Origin: Methylophaga sp. UBA2689
Lineage (GTDB): Bacteria; Pseudomonadota; Gammaproteobacteria; Nitrosococcales; Methylophagaceae
DNA: 52,818 nt
Reading direction: 5' to 3'
NCBI GenBank assembly: GCA_002354555.1
Contig: DELT01000055.1
Span: 1-52,818, forward strand
Part shown: in pieces, positions 1 through 7,842 of the stretch
Numbering within the stretch: the stretch's first letter is position 1
How the letters are laid out: each line of letters starts with the position of its first letter
Program-made: the position numbers and the translations under genes
Notes under the pieces: generated by a model
What the model was told of the DNA's origin: nothing
Seen by the model: only the letters and a program-made list of their open reading frames with translations
The model's database searches: none

Positions 1-1110
1 GTGGCACATGATTTTAATAATCTGCTCACGGTGGTTATTGGCAACTCGCAAATCCTTACAGAATCATTTGAGGATTCCAACAGACTCAAACCGTTAGCGG
101 ATATGATTTTACAAGCCGGTTACCGAGGCGCGGACTTAACCCGCAGTCTATTAGCCTTCGCCCGTAAACAACCGCTTGACCCCAAGCCAGAGAGTATCAA
201 ACAACTTATCGATCAGCTCTGGCCGTTATTGGAGCGAGCTGTTGGGGAAGGGATTGCAATCAAGTTTATTGCTGAAGGTCCATTAAAGCACGTCTTGGTC
301 GATGCAGGACAGTTTGAAAATGCTCTGCTTAATTTGTCATTAAATGCAAAAGATGCAATGCCAAAAGGCGGACAACTGGTCATTGAAGCCAAAAATACCC
401 ATTTACCGGAACAATATGCTCAAAATAATGACATCAGTTCAGGTGATTACGTTGTGCTTGCCGTTTCGGATTCTGGCTGTGGTATTGATGCAGAAAAACT
501 TGATAAAGTATTTGAGCCTTTTTACACCACCAAATCCAAAGACAAAGGGACAGGCTTAGGGTTGGCAATGGTTTATGGCTTTATTAAACAAAGTAACGGT
601 CACGTTAATATCTATTCCGAGCCTGGACAGGGCACAACAGTAAGACTTTACCTGCCAGTCGCAATTGATAATACACTCCAGCGTAAAGTTAATACTCAAG
701 AACCCAACAACTTACAGATTGGTCATGAAACTATTTTAGTGGTTGAAGATGATCCTATGGTAAGGGAATATGTATTAACGCAATTGACAGCTTTAGGTTA
801 TGACGTATTGTCAGCCGCTGATGGCAAGCAGGCAATGGATATTCTGCAATCTGAACAGAAGATTGATCTGCTATTAACAGACGTTGTGCTACCTGAAGGA
901 TTTAATGGCCGAAAAATAGCTGAGCTGGCACTGAAGCTGAGACCATCATTGCGTATTTTATATACTTCAGGTTATACCGAAAACTCTATTGTTCACCATG
1001 GTCGACTTGATAAAGGGGTATTACTCCTATCTAAACCCTATAAGCGTGAAGAGCTTGCCAGTAAAGTCAGAATGGCGCTTGATGGCGAAGGACAAGTCTC
1101 ATCGGATTAA
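1..1110 (+). CDS. Hybrid sensor histidine kinase, C-terminal part (kinase core + receiver)
   Basis: The reading frame is open from the first base, so the real start lies upstream and the sensor region is missing. The visible protein begins at the H-box (AHDFNNLLT, phospho-acceptor His at residue 3). The HATPase motifs follow: N-box NLSLNAKDAMP (about 109-119), G1 DSGCGID, F-box FEPFYTTK and G2 GTGLGLAMVYG (about 183-193). A receiver domain starts near residue 243 (ILVVEDDPMV), with the phospho-acceptor Asp in LLLTDVVLPEG and the conserved Lys in LLSKPYKREEL. The protein is a membrane or cytosolic phosphorelay kinase; its signal and target cannot be read here. The small sigma-54-promoted gene downstream is separated by about 480 bases, so co-transcription is unlikely. 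Confidence 0.9.
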   Translation: MAHDFNNLLTVVIGNSQILTESFEDSNRLKPLADMILQAGYRGADLTRSLLAFARKQPLDPKPESIKQLIDQLWPLLERAVGEGIAIKFIAEGPLKHVLVDAGQFENALLNLSLNAKDAMPKGGQLVIEAKNTHLPEQYAQNNDISSGDYVVLAVSDSGCGIDAEKLDKVFEPFYTTKSKDKGTGLGLAMVYGFIKQSNGHVNIYSEPGQGTTVRLYLPVAIDNTLQRKVNTQEPNNLQIGHETILVVEDDPMVREYVLTQLTALGYDVLSAADGKQAMDILQSEQKIDLLLTDVVLPEGFNGRKIAELALKLRPSLRILYTSGYTENSIVHHGRLDKGVLLLSKPYKREELASKVRMALDGEGQVSSD

Positions 1111-1594
1111 ACTAAATCAAGTTGATCTATAAAAGTACAATCCTGACAGAATCCTTAGTCTAGTTTTTGTTTGTATTACAAATTCCTTTTTTTGTATGAC
1201 TCATGTGAAGTTATCTTTTTTACAGTTATTTGTAAAAATTTCATGACGCTTTCGAAATTTTATTTACCTCATAATTCACTCAATTACCTCGCCAGCTACA
1301 CGTTCAAATCTGTCAATGCCCTATAGCAAGAATTAATGCCAAGTGTGACGTTTCGCAGTTAATTTTTATTCGGATTGGCATAACGGTTGCGTAATATTTT
1401 GTGCGAGGAATAATGAGATTAGTGCGCTAAATCTAAAGCGTTTTTAATCATTAAAGTAATTGAAAAGTCGGCTTTAGTATTAATAGTGGTGACTCGTTTG
1501 AGGATTGCTAATTTAGAGCCATCAAAAGTATTCCTTGTAAATATATGACTGTTTTTTTACTCAGACTATAGAAGGCATTTATTAGGAGGAAGCC
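1111..1594. other. Intergenic region with a sigma-54 promoter
   Basis: This AT-rich stretch of 484 bases has no convincing reading frame. Its one clear signal is a -24/-12 promoter at 1376-1391, listed separately. About 190 bases of untranslated leader would then precede the ATG at 1595, which is long. I see no hairpin or riboswitch motif in the leader. Confidence 0.5.
1376..1391 (+). promoter_or_regulatory. Sigma-54 (RpoN) promoter
   Basis: The sequence TGGCATAACGGTTGCG matches the -24/-12 consensus TGGCAc-N5-TTGCw. The invariant GG (1377-1378) and GC (1389-1390) are 12 bases apart, the exact canonical spacing. It lies upstream of the OB-fold-like secreted protein gene at 1595. The same element occurs at 2527, 5264 and 35369. 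Confidence 0.75.
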
Positions 1595-2224
1595 ATGAAA
1601 AACACGAGAATCCTGACATTTGCTTCTTTTACTCTATTTGCATTGCCAGCAGTCGCTGTAAACCCTTATGCAATGGAAGATAATAGCTGGATCAGTATTA
1701 ATGGTGAAGTTACCTCTGTCACCGCTGATGCGTTTGAATTGGATTATGGTGATGGTCAGATCACTGTAGAAATGGACGATGGTGATCGTGATGCGGATGG
1801 TTACAAGTTAATGATGGGAGATGAAGTCAGAGTCTCAGGCATGATTGATGATGATTTTTACGATCTGACTACTATAGAAGCCAGCAGTGTTTACGTAAAA
1901 AATATTGATACCTATTTTTATGCGAGTGCAATGGATGAGGAGGATATAGGTTATTCCATAATCTCACCCAGTGTAACGGACACAGTAGTGCAGGGGACCA
2001 TTACCAGCGTAGATGTGAATGGAGAGCAATTTACGCTGGATTCTGGACTTCAAGAGCTGACTGTCGAAGTGGATGAGTTGACATACAATCCACTTGATGA
2101 CGAGGGATTTCAACAGCTGGATGTGGGGGACAGAGTAAGTGTGCAGGGAAGCATTGACCACGACTTTTTTGAGGGTCGAGTTTTTGAAGCGAATTATGTA
2201 ACGACTCTTTATAGCGCTTCATAA
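1595..2224 (+). CDS. Exported protein with two OB-fold-like repeats
   Basis: A 209-residue secreted protein of unknown function. An N-terminal signal peptide ends about residue 21 (LPAVAVNP). The mature part is acidic and holds two copies of the same unit. Each starts with a short GxITSV-type strand (SINGEVTSV near 34, VQGTITSV near 132) and continues through a hydrophobic 'ELDYGDG/TLDSGL' strand to GDxVxVxGxIDxDFF. This resembles small periplasmic OB-fold families (DUF5666 or YgiW/BOF-like); I infer the fold from the pattern, not from a search. An AGGAGGA ribosome site at 1583-1590 fixes the start. The sigma-54 promoter at 1376 and the terminator at 2241 make it monocistronic. A stress or envelope role is inferred from the regulon. 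Confidence 0.85.
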   Translation: MKNTRILTFASFTLFALPAVAVNPYAMEDNSWISINGEVTSVTADAFELDYGDGQITVEMDDGDRDADGYKLMMGDEVRVSGMIDDDFYDLTTIEASSVYVKNIDTYFYASAMDEEDIGYSIISPSVTDTVVQGTITSVDVNGEQFTLDSGLQELTVEVDELTYNPLDDEGFQQLDVGDRVSVQGSIDHDFFEGRVFEANYVTTLYSAS

Positions 2225-2240
2225 TCTTTTTAAATACAAC

Positions 2241-2275
2241 AGGCCATGCTGGCTCAGTCGGCATGGCCTTATTTC
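2241..2275 (+). terminator. Rho-independent terminator
   Basis: A 9-bp perfect stem (AGGCCATGC, 2241-2249, with GCATGGCCT, 2261-2269) encloses an 11-base loop and is followed by a T-rich tract. It sits 17 bases after the stop of the OB-fold-like gene. Confidence 0.75.
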
Positions 2276-2526
2276 TAATGTAACGTTTCAAGCGATTATT
2301 CTAGAGTTTTATTTTAGTAAGCCGCTTTTATTGTATTGGCTAAACACCTAAAAAATTTAGAGGTGATTGTAAAAATTACATGACTTCGTCATTGGCTGTA
2401 CATGAAAAATTCATAAGAGAATTTGATTATAAAGTTAATGTGTTTTGTGTTAATTCTATTTCAACATACTGATTTTAAATAGTAATTATTTTAGTTTTTC
2501 CGTGTATTTTATAGTAATAATTATTT

Positions 2527-2542
2527 TGGCATGAGGCTTGCG
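2527..2542 (+). promoter_or_regulatory. Sigma-54 (RpoN) promoter
   Basis: TGGCATGAGGCTTGCG has GG at 2528-2529 and GC at 2540-2541 in exact -24/-12 spacing. Transcription would start near 2553, about 80 bases before the ATG at 2632. Confidence 0.75.
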
Positions 2543-2631
2543 ACATTGTTTAATACAAGGAAAGCATTCGGCTCTTTCTTTGATTTAATACTTGAATACA
2601 AAAATTGCCGTTAAATAAAAAGGAGAATGAA

Positions 2632-2952
2632 ATGTTTAAGCAACTATTTCTTTCAACTGCAATTGCTACAGCTTTTGCTGTTACACCTGTCTTAGCAGAT
2701 GATCATGAAAAAATGAATAAAGATGATCCTGAGTGGGAACAAAAAGTTAATAAAACCAAACACGACATGGACAAAGATCACAAGAACAAAGATCATAAGG
2801 ATAAAAGCAGTCAGGATGGTAAAACTGTGACCTATGACGAAATGGATGAAGACATGGACGTGGTGCCTGACAAAGAGGCCTATGATAAGAGTAAGAATGG
2901 AAACGATAAGCACCCAGCGCATAAAATGGGCGAGGAAGGATATCCTCAATAA
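2632..2952 (+). CDS. Small periplasmic Asp/Lys-rich protein
   Basis: A 106-residue hypothetical protein. The signal peptide (MFKQLFLSTAIATAFAVTPVLA) is cleaved before DDHEK. The mature part is extremely charged, with repeated K-x-K-D-H and D-K-D-H units around residues 42-62, and has no hydrophobic core, so it is probably disordered and may bind cations or metals. The start is ATG 2632 because AGGAG lies at 2621-2625; an upstream TTG at 2605 in the same frame has no ribosome site and would spoil the signal peptide. It is driven by the sigma-54 promoter at 2527. No family recognised. Confidence 0.8.
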   Translation: MFKQLFLSTAIATAFAVTPVLADDHEKMNKDDPEWEQKVNKTKHDMDKDHKNKDHKDKSSQDGKTVTYDEMDEDMDVVPDKEAYDKSKNGNDKHPAHKMGEEGYPQ

Positions 2953-2993
2953 AGTAACTTGAGCGCTAAATAAAATTCTAAGTTCAATGGGAG

Positions 2994-3076
2994 CGTAGCG
3001 TTTTTAATGGAGTAAGTAGCTGGTTGATTTCTCAGTGTTGACCAACTAATTTACTATGGAAGTAACGCTACGTTTT
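2994..3076 (+). terminator. Long imperfect hairpin, possible terminator
   Basis: CGTAGCGTT (2994-3002) pairs with AACGCTACG (3064-3072). Inside the loop, further interrupted complementarity (AGTAAGTAG..TGGTT against ACCAACTA..TTACT) extends the stem to an approximately 80-base structure, which is followed by TTTTCATTTTTTT. It could be a terminator for the gene ending at 2952 or a short palindromic mobile element. Confidence 0.5.
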
Positions 3077-3217
3077 CATTTTTTTATCAAGCTAATTTTT
3101 CACCTAAGCACTTCATTTTTAGCAAATGAAATGTTAAATCCTTAAGACATTTAACTTCATATTCTTATTTAACATAAGCCTTAATGCTTTCTTTAGCATT
3201 TTGGATAGGAGTTTAAA

Positions 3218-3517
3218 ATGGCTACACAACTCATTAAAATGACGATTTTTGCCAGCATGATTACGAGTCTGCCTTTATTGGCAGATGAAATGAATGATGT
3301 AAACGAGATAGAAAATCCTGTTACTCATAGTAATAATATTTCAAGTGACAAATCTAGCCGGGGTACTGTGACACAAGGAGTAATAGGAGCTGAAGCAGAT
3401 GAAAACAAGAAGCTGGTTCCAGAATCATCCCCCGCTGCGACGGAAAAGGATACTGATCCCAATATCCGTCTGAAAGATGAGATCACTGAAGATATTGAAA
3501 CATTTGAAGCGGAATAA
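3218..3517 (+). CDS. Small exported hypothetical protein
   Basis: A 99-residue protein with a signal peptide (about residues 1-22, ending SLPLLA before DEMND) and a short, Ser/Glu/Asp-rich, probably disordered mature part without Cys. A TAGGAG ribosome site stands 8 bases before the ATG. No family recognised. Its look resembles the neighbouring small exported acidic proteins at 2632 and 5903, but no -24/-12 promoter is visible upstream. Confidence 0.7.
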   Translation: MATQLIKMTIFASMITSLPLLADEMNDVNEIENPVTHSNNISSDKSSRGTVTQGVIGAEADENKKLVPESSPAATEKDTDPNIRLKDEITEDIETFEAE

Positions 3518-3529
3518 TGATTTAGGGCT

Positions 3530-3640
3530 TGTTTATCTTTCATATCCACCACTGCTGGCGGCTATTTTGTGTCCGACAAGGCGGAAAGCACGCCGTGTAG
3601 TCTTCCTACATAAGTGATTTACAACCCAGGCGGCCAATAA
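3530..3640. repeat. GC-rich intergenic block, possible dispersed repeat
   Basis: In the AT-rich gap between convergent genes lies a block of about 110 bases that is clearly richer in GC, with GGCGG, GCGG and CCGCC-type motifs. It includes the tract TGTCCGACAAGGCGGAAAGC near 3570. It has no reading frame. Its composition and compactness resemble dispersed intergenic elements, but it occurs only once in this window, so this is a weak call. Confidence 0.25.
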
Positions 3641-3646
3641 TTTATT

Positions 3647-4105
3647 TTATAACTGTTTAAGTGTCTGACAGGCATTATGTCCCTCACTTAGTAAAATGAT
3701 GTTTTTGTGTATACAAGCATCGTTCCAGCCATTTACATTATCCGGAGCGGCTCGTTTGGAAAAAAATTCCAAGTCTACGGCCACTGTATCGGTAAATTGA
3801 TACAGTTCAATTCGTTCACTCTTCCATTGGCCAACCCAACCACCTTCAGCATTTTCAATCAAGGTTTGGCGTTGATACTGCTTTTCAAACCCGGCCGCTT
3901 CAACATCTGCAATCTGGATTAACTGATCATTAAACGAGATTTTATAGAGTAGCATCAGGCCTAGTAAAAGTGCCGCAAAACATAGGGTATTAATAAAATG
4001 ATCTGTGGTGGTTAAACCGGGATTTTTGATATGGCATTGGACACAATTATTGGCTGTTCGTGCTACCTGATATTCACAGTTTCGACATTTAACCAGTTTT
4101 GCCAT
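3647..4105 (-). CDS. Zinc-ribbon membrane protein of unknown function
   Basis: A 152-residue protein. The N-terminus carries a zinc ribbon with two CxxC knuckles (CRNC at 7-10 and CVQC at 21-24), followed by one transmembrane helix (about residues 38-56, FINTLCFAALLLGLMLLYKI). The C-terminal half is soluble and contains two further Cys. An AGGGAA ribosome site precedes ATG 4105. It is the last gene of an apparent minus-strand operon with 4148 and 4540, with gaps of 30-45 bases. Zinc binding is inferred from the motif; no specific function is known. Confidence 0.7.
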   Translation of the reverse strand: MAKLVKCRNCEYQVARTANNCVQCHIKNPGLTTTDHFINTLCFAALLLGLMLLYKISFNDQLIQIADVEAAGFEKQYQRQTLIENAEGGWVGQWKSERIELYQFTDTVAVDLEFFSKRAAPDNVNGWNDACIHKNIILLSEGHNACQTLKQL

Positions 4106-4147
4106 TGTAAATTCCCTTTTTTATATTGTTGGTCAGAACAGGAAAGG

Positions 4148-4504
4148 TCAGCTGGCAAGCTTGCGATAGTTATCTAAAATCCAATGCACTCTTTCACAGG
4201 CTTGAATGTAATCCACGATCATCGAAACAGGGGGGGATTGGATGCCCTCGATACTCATACGGGTATATTCAAGGCTGTGGATTAGACTTCCCAGTCGGGG
4301 ATCCAAAACTGTGATTTCACCAATATTAAGCCTGCCCTGTTTAATTAAATCATTGTTTGGCTTGTCTGAAGATGCAGATAAATAATTGATTTCCTTTTCT
4401 AAAACATCCCAGGCTTTACGCATGGAATAAATGGGGAACACTGTGGCTTCTTTTTTCAGTGACATCCATTCCTTCTCTGCTTTCTTTGCATGATTGTTAT
4501 TCAT
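4148..4504 (-). CDS. Hypothetical cytosolic protein
   Basis: A protein of about 118 residues without signal peptide or membrane segment and with a predicted mostly helical composition. A TTG (4519), an ATG (4510) and an ATG (4504) are in frame. GGGA at about 4514-4517 is spaced best for the ATG at 4504, giving MNNNHAKKAEKEW, so that start is chosen with reserve. The gene lies 35 bases after the hemerythrin gene and 42 before the zinc-ribbon gene on the same strand, so co-transcription is likely. No family recognised. Confidence 0.65.
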   Translation of the reverse strand: MNNNHAKKAEKEWMSLKKEATVFPIYSMRKAWDVLEKEINYLSASSDKPNNDLIKQGRLNIGEITVLDPRLGSLIHSLEYTRMSIEGIQSPPVSMIVDYIQACERVHWILDNYRKLAS

Positions 4505-4539
4505 AATCATTATTCCCAAATGGGTTTATAAGGCTTGGC

Positions 4540-5004
4540 CTAGGTTTTACTAAGCTGTTGTTTACGTTCTGTAATTTTTTCACCTAGTAATGCAAGATCC
4601 ACACTGCTGTCTTGCATTAAAGGAAACATTTCGTCTTCTTCTTCCTTAACATGATGTTCGATGTACTCAGAGAGCACTTTTACTTTGGCATCAAACAATT
4701 CTTCATCGGCCTGCATTTGCTGAATTTGCTTGATTAACATCTTGGCACTGTCGTGTTCAACCTGTGCTTCATCGACCAGATCTTTTGCATCAGCAAGTTT
4801 TTCACGAAAAGCAGGGTAGATAATTTCTTCTTCTAATTGGGTATGCAGTGTAAGTTCTGCACAAATTTCATCTGCCAGTTTTTTCTTATGAACAAACGCA
4901 TATGGCCCGAGCTCTTCGTATTGGGCAAACGCCTGTTTAACTTTCTGATGATCTTTTTTCAATAAGCTTATGGCGTTGTTCTGTGTCTCTTTTGCATCAG
5001 TCAT
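4540..5004 (-). CDS. Hemerythrin HHE cation-binding domain protein
   Basis: A 154-residue four-helix bundle of the HHE hemerythrin family, which binds a di-iron centre for O2, NO or iron handling. The ligands can be placed: His19 (KKDHQK), His54 and Glu58 (LHTQLEEEIIYP), His84 (EHD), and His117/118 with a following acidic run (HHVKEEEDEMFP). The C-terminal half is close to HHE proteins of Proteobacteria in length. It is the first gene of the minus-strand group 5004-3647. It lies divergent from the DUF2383 ferritin-like gene at 5385 across a 380-base region, suggesting a shared iron or stress theme. Confidence 0.88.
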   Translation of the reverse strand: MTDAKETQNNAISLLKKDHQKVKQAFAQYEELGPYAFVHKKKLADEICAELTLHTQLEEEIIYPAFREKLADAKDLVDEAQVEHDSAKMLIKQIQQMQADEELFDAKVKVLSEYIEHHVKEEEDEMFPLMQDSSVDLALLGEKITERKQQLSKT

Positions 5005-5384
5005 GTTTTAAAACCTTTCGATTTATGGAAGTAAGTATCAGTCCTTTTGCAAATTATGTACCTGAGATAAATAAATCTTTGCCACAGCTTGGTGCGCTTG
5101 AATATAGCGGTGAGTTTTATAAGGGTTATGTGAATAAAAGAAAATAAAATATGGGTAAAAATTACTGGCAGTTACAGAAAAAATTATAGGGATAAAACTG
5201 AATTTACTCTACGAGTCCAAGACTGAAGTTTCCCTAACCTCATTAAGGCTTACTTTCGATGTCTGGCATAAGGCTTGCTGACAGTGATTAACATGCACTT
5301 CTCAAGTGTGAGTTAAATCAGGTAGGAATTTCCAAAGTTTGTATTGAACGATAAGTTAAATGTAATGCTGAAAGGAAAAACATA
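5005..5384. other. Divergent intergenic region (hemerythrin / DUF2383)
   Basis: No gene. It holds the sigma-54 promoter at 5264 reading rightward. I see no matching -24/-12 element for the leftward hemerythrin gene. An AAGG site (5377) serves the gene at 5385. Confidence 0.5.
5264..5279 (+). promoter_or_regulatory. Sigma-54 (RpoN) promoter
   Basis: TGGCATAAGGCTTGCT is an excellent -24/-12 match including the final T; GG 5265-5266 and GC 5277-5278 are spaced exactly. Transcription would start near 5290, about 95 bases before ATG 5385. Confidence 0.8.
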
Positions 5385-5828
5385 ATGACTGAAATGAACT
5401 CGGAAGATCTAATCAAAAAGCTCAATAATTTAATTGAACTCGATTACGATGCCATTGCTGCCTATAAAGCAGCGATTGAGCGTCTTGAAGACATGCAATT
5501 TAAACAACAATTAGCCGCATTTATGGAAGACCATCAAAACCACATTACGGCTTTAAGTGAATCAGTACGCCTAGAGGGTGGTAATCCGGCTGATGGCGGT
5601 GATTTAAAACAAATACTGACCAAGGGCAAAGTAGTGATAGCAGAATTAGGTGGAGATGATGCGATTCTTAAAGCAATGAAAATGAATGAAGAAGTTACTA
5701 ATAAAAGTTATGAAGAAATGGTTAATGAGCCCTTCCCGGGAACAATAAAACTCATTTTACAAAATGGTTTGGCAGATGAAAGACGTCATCGAGCATGGCT
5801 TAATGCAACGCTCGAGCAAATTTCTTGA
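5385..5828 (+). CDS. DUF2383 (PA2169-type) ferritin-like four-helix-bundle protein
   Basis: A 147-residue protein with the hallmarks of the PA2169/DUF2383 family: LNNLIELDYDAIAAYKAAIERL near the start, MEDHQNH in helix 2, and a final helix with GLADERRHRAWL. The spaced Glu/His residues resemble a ferritin-like di-metal site. Family members are often stress-induced, but their reaction is unknown. The AAAGGA site and the sigma-54 promoter 120 bases upstream suggest RpoN control. It stands alone, followed by a lipoprotein gene 74 bases later. Confidence 0.85.
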   Translation: MTEMNSEDLIKKLNNLIELDYDAIAAYKAAIERLEDMQFKQQLAAFMEDHQNHITALSESVRLEGGNPADGGDLKQILTKGKVVIAELGGDDAILKAMKMNEEVTNKSYEEMVNEPFPGTIKLILQNGLADERRHRAWLNATLEQIS

Positions 5829-5902
5829 TTGCGTACAAATAAACTCAATTCGTTAACTAATCAGACCTCTATGGCAAAGATTAATCATTAGGAGTTAATA
5901 CT

Positions 5903-6196
5903 ATGTGGAAAGCACTTTTTTTGACCATGACACTAGCTTTCTCGTCGGTCATATTATCTGGATGTTCAGATGAGCAGGATAATCAGATGGGGCAAGACTC
6001 TGAGCTTGATGCTGACCCACAGTGGAGCGAAAACCCCTATGGTGACGAGGATGTGGAGGAAATTGAAAACCCTCAATCAGCTGAAGAAATCAACCGCAAC
6101 AAAGATGATGACGATTTAACAGAACCTCCTCCTTATGATGAAGAAGAAAGTGGTTTAGATGAGGCAACTGAACAAGGTGTTGGGCAGCAATATTAA
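5903..6196 (+). CDS. Small acidic lipoprotein
   Basis: A 97-residue protein with a lipoprotein signal (hydrophobic residues 5-18, lipobox LSGC with lipidated Cys at about 21). The mature part is strongly acidic and Pro/Asn-rich (DEDVEEIENP, DDDDLTEPPPYDEEE) and probably disordered. A TAGGAG site precedes the ATG and a good terminator follows. Unknown function; it belongs to the set of small exported acidic proteins in this section. Confidence 0.75.
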   Translation: MWKALFLTMTLAFSSVILSGCSDEQDNQMGQDSELDADPQWSENPYGDEDVEEIENPQSAEEINRNKDDDDLTEPPPYDEEESGLDEATEQGVGQQY

Positions 6197-6229
6197 GATT
6201 GCTTCACCGAATTCTGTCTTATCAACGAG

Positions 6230-6267
6230 AACCCAATAAATCATAGAGGTTTATTGGGTTTTCTTTT
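6230..6267 (+). terminator. Rho-independent terminator
   Basis: An 11-bp perfect stem AACCCAATAAA (6230-6240) / TTTATTGGGTT (6250-6260) with a 9-base loop is followed by TTCTTTT. It ends the lipoprotein gene and also lies just beyond the stop of the minus-strand mini-gene at 6271. Confidence 0.85.
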
Positions 6268-6270
6268 AAA

Positions 6271-6432
6271 TTAATGAATTTTTGACCCCCTTTGGACACC
6301 TGATTGATTCTGTCTCCATGGTTTACCCTCACAAAAAGCATAATTTTTACAGTCTGCAGTGCAACCACGGCAAGGTAACCGTTTCGATTGCAGGCTGTGT
6401 TTCAAATTTGGCTCAGATTTACTATTACGCAT
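6271..6432 (-). CDS. Small Cys-rich protein (CxxC..C..C)
   Basis: A 53-residue frame on the minus strand (MRNSKSEPNLKH...). Its core holds four Cys spaced C-x2-C-x3-C-x5-C (PCRGCTADC then NYAFC), followed by EGKPWR. The spacing suggests a small zinc or metal-binding knuckle. GGA lies 4 bases before the ATG, a weak ribosome site. The frame fills the otherwise empty gap between the terminator at 6230 and the metallopeptidase, and ordered Cys spacing in a random frame is unlikely. Function unknown. Confidence 0.5.
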   Translation of the reverse strand: MRNSKSEPNLKHSLQSKRLPCRGCTADCKNYAFCEGKPWRQNQSGVQRGSKIH

Positions 6433-6651
6433 ATTTCCAACTCGTTTAATAATTGATTATTAAAGTAGCGTTTTCCAGGTGAATATGTCGTGAAAAATTT
6501 ATTCTTCTGCAAAAAGTAAGCTTTCAAATAAAACCATTGCCACTTATTAAACTGCTTTAGCTTCAGCTCTGGAAAAGACTATGATGTCTGCAGAATTAAA
6601 TAGCGTTATTTTCATCGACAATTCAGCCGATATAAATAAGGATTTATAACA

Positions 6652-7560
6652 ATGCGTTGGAAGGGAAGACCCAAAAGCAGCAATATTGAAGACAGACGGG
6701 CCATGCGAAGTTCAGCCGCAGGTGGTTTTGGACGTGGTGGTTTACGATTATTACCGTTGGTTTTTCGATTTCTTGGTTTTAAAGGTACTTTGTTTGTTAT
6801 TGTCTGTGTGGTTGCATATGGTTTGTTTACCGGCAATTTAGGCAATATGCTGTATGCGCTAGGACTAGGAGATAGTCCGCCAACCAGTGTTGCTACAGAA
6901 ACGCTTAATCAAACGCCACAAGAAAAGGAACTGGTGGAATTTGTTTCAGTAATCCTCGCCGATACCGAGCAGACGTGGAGCAGTATCTTTCAGGAAAATG
7001 ATGAGCAGTATCAGGAGCCTCGTCTGGTATTGTTCAGAGGAGCGGTACGATCGGCCTGTGGAACGGCTCAGTCAGCAATTGGCCCTTTTTATTGTCCAGC
7101 GGATCAACAGATTTATCTGGATCTGAATTTCTTCGATCAACTCAAAAACCGATTCAAAGCTCCTGGTGATTTTGCTCAGGCTTATGTAATTGCCCATGAA
7201 GTAGGACATCATATTCAGACCCTGATGGGAATTTCAGAGAAAGTTCATACTGCCCGCAGCCGGTTAAATGAAACAGAAGCCAACAAACTCTCTGTCAAAC
7301 AGGAACTGCAGGCAGACTGTTTTGCCGGTATCTGGGCCAATCATGCAAATGATCAACGTCAGCTTTTGGAAACGGGTGATATCGAAGAAGGTTTAAGAGC
7401 TGCCAGTGCGATTGGTGATGATGCTTTGCAAAAGCAGTCCCAAGGCTATGTTAGCCCTGACTCATTTACCCATGGCAGCTCGCAACAACGAATGCAATGG
7501 TTTAAAACGGGATTTGAAACTGGAGATATCGCGCGTTGTAATACATTTGCAAACGGTTAA
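6652..7560 (+). CDS. YpfJ-type neutral zinc metallopeptidase
   Basis: A 302-residue protein of the putative neutral zinc metallopeptidase family (Pfam zinc_peptidase, E. coli YpfJ). An Arg/Gly-rich cytoplasmic tail with the typical MRWKGRPKSSNIEDRR start (residues 1-32) precedes one transmembrane helix (about 45-62). The periplasmic catalytic domain carries HEVGHH at 182-187 (zinc ligands and general base) and a downstream ELQADCFAGIWANH motif supplying the third ligand. The conserved SACG and FYCPADQQIYLDL motifs are also present. Length is normal. The family is conserved, but its substrate is not known. Confidence 0.93.
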   Translation: MRWKGRPKSSNIEDRRAMRSSAAGGFGRGGLRLLPLVFRFLGFKGTLFVIVCVVAYGLFTGNLGNMLYALGLGDSPPTSVATETLNQTPQEKELVEFVSVILADTEQTWSSIFQENDEQYQEPRLVLFRGAVRSACGTAQSAIGPFYCPADQQIYLDLNFFDQLKNRFKAPGDFAQAYVIAHEVGHHIQTLMGISEKVHTARSRLNETEANKLSVKQELQADCFAGIWANHANDQRQLLETGDIEEGLRAASAIGDDALQKQSQGYVSPDSFTHGSSQQRMQWFKTGFETGDIARCNTFANG

Positions 7561-7842
7561 TCTCTTTAGGAAAGAATTTTTTATTTTAAAAACTACAGCT
7601 TCTCTGCTCACCGGATGCAATTCTTTTGGAAGCTTAAAATTTAATATTCCCCATTTTGTATTGATTAATGTACTTAACACAGACCATTTCGATGCTTTCG
7701 TTAGTATTTATGGATGTGATTAATACCAAAAACGGGCTATTTAAATTACGGTCAATTACACCTTTTGGATTATTGCTTGCGGGTGCAGATACCAGCAACA
7801 TAGAATGGCGCGTTTTTTCTTATAATTATTTGGAGTTTAACA

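Larger units (their letters stand above)
2225..2631. other. Intergenic region with terminator and sigma-54 promoter
   Basis: Apart from the terminator at 2241 and the -24/-12 element at 2527, this very AT-rich stretch shows no gene. The bases between about 2290 and 2520 are a candidate place for enhancer-binding-protein sites, but I could not identify a palindrome strong enough to call. Confidence 0.4.

Noticed and set aside
1326-1341. Minus-strand -24/-12-like element GCAA..ATGCCA
   Set aside because: The spacing is one base too long and no leftward gene follows.
7561-7842. Short plus-strand frames between the metallopeptidase and the Fae-like gene
   Set aside because: No ribosome site and no ordered residues; treated as plain intergenic sequence.
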